This document shows, piece by piece, positions 17,590-24,226 of a DNA stretch of 40,398 nucleotides. Below the pieces are notes generated by a model. It made no database searches. It saw only the letters and a list, made by a program, of their open reading frames with translations, and was not told the origin of the DNA. A program made the translations under genes and the position numbers. Origin of the DNA: Treponema sp. (GTDB lineage: Bacteria > Spirochaetota > Spirochaetia > Treponematales > Treponemataceae); assembly GCA_024698325.1 (NCBI GenBank), contig JAILRG010000049.1, positions 1-40,398 on the forward strand. The letters are read 5' to 3'. The first letter of the stretch is position 1. Every line of letters begins with the position of its first letter.

Positions 17590-20500
17590 CTACGCTCCTA
17601 CTTTTATCTGCGCCGTAAACGAACGCAGCTCGCCGCCAGAGGCCGCTGAGGCTTGAACTTCAAGGACTATATCGTAGCTACCGGCCGTCCAGCCTGTCGT
17701 ATCGACAGTAAGCACCGTTCCGTCCGAGCTTACCGTCACCCCAGAAACGCCGCCGGCCGCTTCTCCATCCACGGTCCAAGTGTAGCTAGCCTCGCCGCTT
17801 TCTGCGGTAAACGTAACGACAGCGCCGCTTGTGCTCTGCTCTACGGTAATGTCAGTAAAATCAGGAAGCGTTACACTCACCCCGCCCATGTCGGCAGGCT
17901 TGTGCAGCGTACCGGCGCTATCTATCACCCAGGTGCTTCCGGTGCTGTCTGCGCTGACAGTGAATTTTTCATAGCAAGCGCTAACCAGCGTGCCAGAGCT
18001 ATCGTCAGAAAGCAGCGTAAGCCCGTCGGTGTAAGAAGCAGGAGTGATTGCCGCGCAAGGAGAGTCTGCCGTGAGCTCGCCAGCAATCGTTATGCAGGTA
18101 CCAGAAGCAAGATACACGTCGTTTGAGGCCTGGACGACGGCGCCGCCTTTCATGATAAGCGTGCCGTCATTGTAGATGCCGGAGCCGGTGGCTGCTGTGT
18201 TAGCCGAAACAGAAGCCGTTCCGGTAAGCGTGAGCGTGCCTTTGTTGTAAATGCCGCCGCCAGGGTAACTTGAGGCAGTGTTCGCCGTTACGGAAGCGCC
18301 GTCAGAAAGCGTGAGTTTTGAGCCTGCACCTGCATAGATGCCGCCGCCACCAAGTCCGTTACCGTCCGTTATCGTAAGCGCGGTAATCGTGACGGGAACG
18401 CTCGTGCTTACAGTAAGCACGGTGCCGTCTCCCGTGCCGTCGCTGTCAGTGTCGCCTGAAATCGTGGCATAACTGTCGCTTCCTTTCAGCGTGACCGAGG
18501 CCGCACTGAAAGCCCCGATGGTGGCGTTTTCGTGCAGCGTGCCGCTTATAAAGACCGTCCAGTCAAGAGAGGCGGCGCTGTTTGTGCCTTCCACCGTGTT
18601 CAGCCCGGCATAATCGGAGACCAGCGTATTGATTAGGCCGGAGGAGCCGAACACAGCGGAAACTGTTGCAAGCGGCGAGGTTTCGCTTAAGCCGTCGTAT
18701 GTGTCGCTTCCGGTTGCAGCGACATACAGCACCGGTTCAATCCAGCGGGCATAGAATGTCTTGTCGCCGCTAGAGCCGGCAGGAATTTCAGTTACATAAG
18801 AGCCTGAAAAATCAGCTTTCGTAAACCAGCCGCCGAATATGCACCCGCTCTTAGCTGCAAGCGGAAGCGTGACGGCAACTTTCTTCGTGTACTCAAGGAT
18901 TTCGGTTTCTCCTGCTGCAGGTGAGCCGCCGTCATAGACATAGGTGATTTCGTAAGCCTCGGCACCGTTACGGAGCGTACCGGTCTTAGTAAGCGTCCAT
19001 TCTGTTGCGGCGGATTCCTGCGTGACTGCAAACAGCCCGTGACAGCTTTCGACCAGGCCTTCATCTCCGTCCTCGGCAAGTACCTGCGTGCCTGCAGTAT
19101 AGGAAGCAGGCGTAATCGTCGCGACAGGTGCAGTGCCGGTCAGCTCTGACTGCAGCTTGATGAGTGAACTTTCCGGGAGATAGACGTCGTTTGAAGCATC
19201 GATTACCGCACTTCCGCCCATACAAAGCGTACCCGAAGCATACACGCCGTTACCAGCGAGGCTTGCGCTGTTATCACGAATGATGCCGTTGGTCATGGTA
19301 AGCGAATTATTTTCGGCAATGTACACGCCGCCGCCCTGCCCCGCCGTGTTATCGTACATCGAGCAGTTTTCCAGTATGAAAGACCCAGTACTGGTATCGT
19401 CTCCAGGGCGCGCATAGTACACGGCTCCGCCTGCTGAAAGCGCTGTGTTATCGTGAATCTCACAAGTACTGACATATGCAGATGCTGAGCCGTTCAGATA
19501 GATTCCGCCGCCATTAGTTGCAGAGTTTGCTGTTATCTCAGTATTCCAAACCCAGAACGCACCTGTACCAGTGGCAATAATACCGCTTCCACTGTTTCCG
19601 GTTATTACACAATCATATACGTTACATAGTCCGCTGCCAGTAAGGGAAAGGCCGCCTGCGCCACCCGTAACAGTCACAGAATACAAATTCAAACTTGACG
19701 ATGAAGCGTGCGTGATGACGGGAGAAGCGCTTGTTCCGGTAAGCGCTGCTGTCGTTACATCACTGCCATTGTATGGCCGCAGGATGATTGACCTTGTGTG
19801 TATGCCGCTTCCGAAGGTTACGCCTGCGCTGACAGTGCCGCTTACAAAGATAGTGCATGAATAGTCATAGTCTTTTACTTCAAGCAGGCTGACAGCGGCC
19901 GAAAGCGTCTCAAACGGAGAAGTCTTTGTTCCGGCGCCAGCGTTGCTTGCAGTGCCCAAATCCGCGGATGCGCCGCTTCCGGATACGTAGATAGATGTCG
20001 AGATGAGCGTGCCGTCGCTTGCGACCGCCCACGAACCGCCGTCGCTGTCATCCGAGACGCCAAACTTGCGGTAGTGGGCAGAAACAAGCGCGGAGCTTCC
20101 AGTAAGCACCTGCGTGCCAGAAGCGTATGTTTCAGGCGTGATCATTATCTCACTTGCAGAAAGGGAGCTTCCGACCGTGATGCAGCTTCCGCTGGCAAGA
20201 TAGACATCCCCATAGCTGCCAGAGCAATCCATGACAAAGGTTCCGCCCGTAACGCACATGGCAGAACCGCGGACATAGCTACAATCTACACGACCTCCAA
20301 AAACAGGCGTTCCCCCTGAAAGCGTAAGCCTTCCGCCTGTAACACAGATTCCACCGCCATAGGCCACAGCTCCGTTTTCAGAGCTTTCCATCACGTTATT
20401 GCCAACCAAACAGTCAGTAAGCGTAACTTCTCCGCCGGAAACGCAGACACCGGCTCCGTAGACCGAAGTCGCAGAGACAATGGAGTTTTCTCCAATGTAG

Positions 20501-21948
20501 GTATGCTCTACCACAGTCGTGCCGGAAAGAAACGCTATGCCGCCGCCAGAAAGAGACGCGGTGTTTTCGCACACGGCCGCATACGAAAGCGTGAGTTTTC
20601 CGCTTCCCTGCATGTCGATGCCAGCTCCCGTTTCTGCGCTTCCGTTCTGCAGGCGCAGGTACTTAAGCGTAATTGGCACGGAGCAGCCGTTTTTTACCGA
20701 AAGCACGCTGCCAGACGCATCTCCGTCAAGCACATCACTCCAGGTATAAGACCAGTTTATCTCGTCCGCGTCCAGTCCGGTGCTTCCTATGACAGAAAGC
20801 GACTTAACAGCAACAGAACCGTCTATTTCTGTATTCCCGCGTACCGTTCCCGTAACAAAAACCGTGCAGTCATAATCGGAAGCATCAAAGGCTGAAAGTG
20901 CGGCAGAAAGCGTTTTCTTTGCCTTGCCTTCACCACTGCCACTTGCAGCATCATCACCGTCTTCGGACACATACAGCGTCGTAAACCGCCATTTCGCGTA
21001 AATCGTGCGGTTACCGGTAGAGCCAGCGGGAATCTCTGTCAGTACCGTCTCGGCTCCGGCGCTGTCAAGCTCATACCAGTACATGAATATGCCGTTTTGG
21101 TGGCTTACAGCCGAGGCGGCCGGAAGCGAAATCGTGTCGCTCCAGCGGGTGTAGCTTCCTGGCGCAGTACCGGAAATAACGCCGTCATCCAGCACCCAGT
21201 CGATAGCGTACACCGTGTCGAGCTTTAAAACAGTCTGCGTTGAAGCGCTGGTAAAACCGCCGGTAATCGTTGCGTATTCAATCCAGCCGTTTACGTAGTC
21301 TCCAGCTTCCGAATAAAACGAGAAGATGACCATGTAGCTTCCGGCAGGCACGCCAGCCTTACGGTAGGTCACCGAAGAGTCGCTGAGGGAAAGCGATTCT
21401 GGCGCATAGCCGCTTACCGGGCTTTCCGTGTTTCCGGCCGGGTATAATCCAGCTTTTACTGAGGCGACCGTGTCCGGCAGGTTGAGCGTTACCGAAACTG
21501 CGCCGCGCCCCGTAAAGGTAAGGGAGGAAAGCGCAAGTGAAAACGAAACGGTATTTTTTCCGGCAACTGCAGTAATCGTCTGAGTGTCGCTGTAGACGAC
21601 GCCCTGCGCCGATGCTGTGAGCGAGAGCGTCCAGCTGCCGACAGAAAGCTCCACGACAGAAATTGTCATCTCCCGGTAATTCGGCCACGAGCCTAGCTCG
21701 GTCTCCGTACCGGAACTGTCGGTGCCGGTAAGCGTAAGTGAAGTAAAATCAGCTGTGGTTACGGAGGGGAGCGCAGAGCGGACGGTCGTGCTGTCGCTTA
21801 CCGTAAGCAGGGCAACGGACGAGCTGGAGCCGGAGGCGGAAGAAGCGGAATCAGAGCGCTCTTCAATCGAAAGCACGGAGCAGGCAGCAAGCAGCGCCAG
21901 AGAAAGCAGGCTTACAAAACAGGCAAAAGCCGGCAGAAACTTTTTCAT
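17590..21948 (-). CDS. Large beta-helix surface lipoprotein
   Basis: The 1452-residue product has a clear lipoprotein signal, MKKFLPAFACFVSLLSLALL followed by AAC (Cys near 23). After an N-terminal domain resembling that of the following gene come three successive beta-helix blocks, each opening with an IYVS/LYVA-like strand and SP-x-x-T, holding GGGI turns, and closing with a cap module of about 70 residues (ITP-x-x-Y-x-x-G...). Listeria-Bacteroides-type repeats with GGWFT and YARW separate them. The C-terminus is an Ig/PKD-like domain that resembles the end of the upstream 243-residue lipoprotein. Its ATG overlaps the previous stop as ATGA, with GGAGG 7 bases upstream, so translation is probably coupled. 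Function is unknown; surface adhesin or matrix protein is the best guess. Confidence 0.85.
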   Translation of the reverse strand: MKKFLPAFACFVSLLSLALLAACSVLSIEERSDSASSASGSSSSVALLTVSDSTTVRSALPSVTTADFTSLTLTGTDSSGTETELGSWPNYREMTISVVELSVGSWTLSLTASAQGVVYSDTQTITAVAGKNTVSFSLALSSLTFTGRGAVSVTLNLPDTVASVKAGLYPAGNTESPVSGYAPESLSLSDSSVTYRKAGVPAGSYMVIFSFYSEAGDYVNGWIEYATITGGFTSASTQTVLKLDTVYAIDWVLDDGVISGTAPGSYTRWSDTISLPAASAVSHQNGIFMYWYELDSAGAETVLTEIPAGSTGNRTIYAKWRFTTLYVSEDGDDAASGSGEGKAKKTLSAALSAFDASDYDCTVFVTGTVRGNTEIDGSVAVKSLSVIGSTGLDADEINWSYTWSDVLDGDASGSVLSVKNGCSVPITLKYLRLQNGSAETGAGIDMQGSGKLTLSYAAVCENTASLSGGGIAFLSGTTVVEHTYIGENSIVSATSVYGAGVCVSGGEVTLTDCLVGNNVMESSENGAVAYGGGICVTGGRLTLSGGTPVFGGRVDCSYVRGSAMCVTGGTFVMDCSGSYGDVYLASGSCITVGSSLSASEIMITPETYASGTQVLTGSSALVSAHYRKFGVSDDSDGGSWAVASDGTLISTSIYVSGSGASADLGTASNAGAGTKTSPFETLSAAVSLLEVKDYDYSCTIFVSGTVSAGVTFGSGIHTRSIILRPYNGSDVTTAALTGTSASPVITHASSSSLNLYSVTVTGGAGGLSLTGSGLCNVYDCVITGNSGSGIIATGTGAFWVWNTEITANSATNGGGIYLNGSASAYVSTCEIHDNTALSAGGAVYYARPGDDTSTGSFILENCSMYDNTAGQGGGVYIAENNSLTMTNGIIRDNSASLAGNGVYASGTLCMGGSAVIDASNDVYLPESSLIKLQSELTGTAPVATITPASYTAGTQVLAEDGDEGLVESCHGLFAVTQESAATEWTLTKTGTLRNGAEAYEITYVYDGGSPAAGETEILEYTKKVAVTLPLAAKSGCIFGGWFTKADFSGSYVTEIPAGSSGDKTFYARWIEPVLYVAATGSDTYDGLSETSPLATVSAVFGSSGLINTLVSDYAGLNTVEGTNSAASLDWTVFISGTLHENATIGAFSAASVTLKGSDSYATISGDTDSDGTGDGTVLTVSTSVPVTITALTITDGNGLGGGGIYAGAGSKLTLSDGASVTANTASSYPGGGIYNKGTLTLTGTASVSANTAATGSGIYNDGTLIMKGGAVVQASNDVYLASGTCITIAGELTADSPCAAITPASYTDGLTLLSDDSSGTLVSACYEKFTVSADSTGSTWVIDSAGTLHKPADMGGVSVTLPDFTDITVEQSTSGAVVTFTAESGEASYTWTVDGEAAGGVSGVTVSSDGTVLTVDTTGWTAGSYDIVLEVQASAASGGELRSFTAQIKVGA

Positions 21949-22676
21949 GAGCCTGCCTCCACCTGCAGCTGCGCGCTGTAGATAACCGTGCCTTTTTGCG
22001 CGGCAACCGTTATCTGATAGACATAGCCGCGCTCAAGGCTTGCTGCGGGAATAGAAAGCACTTCCCCGGAAGCAGACACGCTCGCGCCGGTAAGCGCCTC
22101 TTCGGCATTCTTTCCGTCGATAAGCCAGCTGTACCTGTCATACCCGCTTTCGCATGTCACGGTCACCTCAGTTCCAGAGGTAGCCGTCGAGACCGAAACA
22201 TCATCTGAAAGAACGATAACCGTAATTTCGCCGTAATTATCATAATCAATTTCCCACACACCGTAAAAGGCGGCAGGACTTGGGGTGACCGTTGCCGAAA
22301 GTACATACTCGTCAGTATCAAGCTCCACTGTCGCCGGGACATCCGTCGTCTGCGTTTCGGGATTCTGATAGTAATGCCAGCCTTTGAACGTATAGCCGCT
22401 TCCATGAATGCGAAGAGAATCAAAGGTGAGTGAGGAAAACTGCACTGTCTCTCCAATCTGAAACCGCTCGGAAATGCTTACGGGACTTTCGGTATCGCCA
22501 GGATTTTCCGCATAAAACACCCAGGGACTTGTCACCGCCTCTCGAATTGAGTCTGCAAAAGAGCCTCCGACACTCACTTCGCACGAAGAAAAAGAGGCCA
22601 GCGCCAGAGCGGCAAAAGCTCCGGTTAGCGCGTAAAGAGGCTTCTTTGCATGCGGCGACCGTACAGGCATTCTCAT
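21945..22676 (-). CDS. Small lipoprotein with Ig-like C-terminal domain
   Basis: The 243-residue form starts MRMPVRSPHAKKPLYALTG and has a hydrophobic core ending in ASFSSC, a lipoprotein signal (Cys near 32). The middle contains a GYTFKGWHYY segment like Listeria-Bacteroides repeats. The last 90 residues (VSVSTATSGTEVTVTCESG onward) align well with the C-terminal domain of the 1452-residue lipoprotein encoded next. An ATG at 22745, overlapping the previous stop as TAATG, would give 23 more residues but would put the signal too far in; I reject it. A perfect TATAAT ends six bases before the chosen ATG and there is no Shine-Dalgarno. Function not recognised. Confidence 0.8.
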   Translation of the reverse strand: MRMPVRSPHAKKPLYALTGAFAALALASFSSCEVSVGGSFADSIREAVTSPWVFYAENPGDTESPVSISERFQIGETVQFSSLTFDSLRIHGSGYTFKGWHYYQNPETQTTDVPATVELDTDEYVLSATVTPSPAAFYGVWEIDYDNYGEITVIVLSDDVSVSTATSGTEVTVTCESGYDRYSWLIDGKNAEEALTGASVSASGEVLSIPAASLERGYVYQITVAAQKGTVIYSAQLQVEAGS

Positions 22677-22682
22677 ACTGCT

Positions 22683-22711
22683 ATTATAAGACAATTTTGT
22701 GTTTTCTCCAG
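22683..22711 (-). promoter_or_regulatory. Possible internal promoter, leaderless position
   Basis: A perfect TATAAT (22683-22688) lies six bases before the ATG at 22676, with a poor CTGGAG at 17 bases (22706-22711). If used, transcription would begin at or next to the ATG. It would give the three secreted-protein genes a promoter separate from that of the cyclase. Confidence 0.4.
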
Positions 22712-22744
22712 TAAGAGATGTCCAAAAATCGAAAACTCCATGCA

Positions 22745-24226
22745 TTAGAACCGTAAGCCGACTCCTATATACGGGGTGACAAACACCGCCGGAGCATCCG
22801 CTGTCAGAAGATGCACTGCGTCAAAGCCCGCCTCACAAGCCAGATGAAGAGCCGGAATCCAGAAGCAGGAAAGCCCGCCCTGCACGGTGCCGTAGCCGAA
22901 CATCGACGTATCTTCATCCCGTGTGCTTTCTCCGCCGGAATAGGAAATCTCGTGACGAAGAGCGGAAAAGCCGCAGCCCGCCTTTGCTGAAACGTACAGG
23001 CGGTCGCTGTAGAGCGGGTACTGGTACACGAAATTTGCGCCGAAAACGCCGACAGCAAGATCTGACTCATAATACGCCGTGCTTTTTGCATACGCCCAGG
23101 CTGAAAGGAAAAACTCGAAGCCGATTTTCTGGCGGGAAACGTGCACGGGAAGCGAAGAGATGCGCACGGTGGCAGAAAGCGGAAGGTCGTCATAGTAATC
23201 CGAAATGAGGCTGTCACCTAAGGAGGCGGTAATGCCGGCGCCGGCGACCAGCTGAATGTCGCGGCTGTTTTTCCACGAAAGGGCGCGCTTCTCTTTCTTT
23301 TCTGCCTGCGCCGCCTCTTTTTCCGCTAAAAGCCGTTCTTTTTCTGCCTGTTCCTGAGCCGCTTTCTCTGCTGCGAGCCGCTCTTTTTCTGCCTGCTCCT
23401 GCGCCGCTTTCTCTGCCGCTATCCGCTCTTTTTCTGCGGCCATGCGTTCTTTTTCTGCCTGTTCGGCCTTAGCCCGCTCTTCGGCAAGGCGCTCTTCTTC
23501 CTTCCGCTGAAGTTCTTCCTGCTCTCTGCGCTCTTTCTCGGCTTTTTCCGCTGCAAGGCGCTTTTCCTTTATCTCATCCTTAACGGTAAAAACGTCTGAT
23601 TCACTCTGTAAGCCGCTGGGATTTGTAACGCGAAGGCGCCAGCGGCCTTCGCTCACGTTCTTAAACTGCACCATGGAAGCCGCCTGCGTCTCCGAGCCGG
23701 AGGCCGCCTGCAAGGCAGAATCTGTAAGCACAAGAGAGCCGGAAACCGTTTTTCCCGTCTCGACATTCACGAGCTGAACCACACTGTCAGCGGTAACCGA
23801 GCCGATTGCAAGGGGAAGAGCCAGCGAATGCCCGTCTTCACTTAAGGCTGCAACCGAAGCCGGCGGCGCTATCGAAGGAGAAGCGGCCTTAAGTATTTCA
23901 AACGGCGTCCACTCGCTTACCGAGGCCTCGCGGCCAAGAATGTCACAGGCGGTCACGCGGTAGCGGTAGTTTCCGGCAGGAAGCGACACTTCCACGGAAC
24001 TCTGCTCGGTTGAAAGCGTCTGCACCGCGCCGCCTGAGTTTGTCTGTATTTCCACTTGATACGAAAGCGCGTACGCATCGGCCTTCCAGGAAAGCTTCTG
24101 CGTAAAGCGCCCGGCTCCATCCGCTGCAGGCACAAGGGCGCCAAGAAAGAGAAGCAGGGAGAACGCAAAAAGCTTCCTGTATACAAAGTTCCGCCATGCA
24201 GGGAAAGGAGTCCGACTACTGTGCAT
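22745..24226 (-). CDS. Exported FN3-like/coiled-coil/beta-barrel protein
   Basis: The 493-residue product has an N-terminal signal peptide (RKLFAFSLLLFLGALVPAA, cleavage near residue 36-38), a fibronectin-type-III-like domain (about 40-110), a second beta domain, a highly charged Lys/Glu/Ala helix (about 220-320), and a C-terminal 160-170 residues of alternating strands ending GVGLRF, with a terminal Phe as in outer-membrane barrels. The layout suggests a barrel or barrel-like domain in the outer membrane with a periplasmic helix reaching inward. The ATG overlaps the preceding stop by 11 bases and has GGAG seven bases upstream. From memory and unchecked, Treponema pallidum TP0483, reported as fibronectin-binding, lies beside FecR-like and cyclase genes, so this may be its counterpart. 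Confidence 0.75.
   Translation of the reverse strand: MHSSRTPFPAWRNFVYRKLFAFSLLLFLGALVPAADGAGRFTQKLSWKADAYALSYQVEIQTNSGGAVQTLSTEQSSVEVSLPAGNYRYRVTACDILGREASVSEWTPFEILKAASPSIAPPASVAALSEDGHSLALPLAIGSVTADSVVQLVNVETGKTVSGSLVLTDSALQAASGSETQAASMVQFKNVSEGRWRLRVTNPSGLQSESDVFTVKDEIKEKRLAAEKAEKERREQEELQRKEEERLAEERAKAEQAEKERMAAEKERIAAEKAAQEQAEKERLAAEKAAQEQAEKERLLAEKEAAQAEKKEKRALSWKNSRDIQLVAGAGITASLGDSLISDYYDDLPLSATVRISSLPVHVSRQKIGFEFFLSAWAYAKSTAYYESDLAVGVFGANFVYQYPLYSDRLYVSAKAGCGFSALRHEISYSGGESTRDEDTSMFGYGTVQGGLSCFWIPALHLACEAGFDAVHLLTADAPAVFVTPYIGVGLRF
23331..23420 (-). repeat. 45-base tandem repeat in the coiled-coil segment
   Basis: Two adjacent 45-base units (23331-23375, 23376-23420) encode AAQEQAEKERLAAEK and a near-copy, and a partial third follows. 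The unit is 15 residues, so copy-number change would lengthen or shorten the helix without a frameshift. Confidence 0.8.

Noticed and set aside
22677..22745. TAATG-coupled start giving a 266-residue form of the small lipoprotein
   Set aside because: The nearest AGGAG is about 16 bases away and the extra 23 residues would push the lipoprotein signal too far from the N-terminus.
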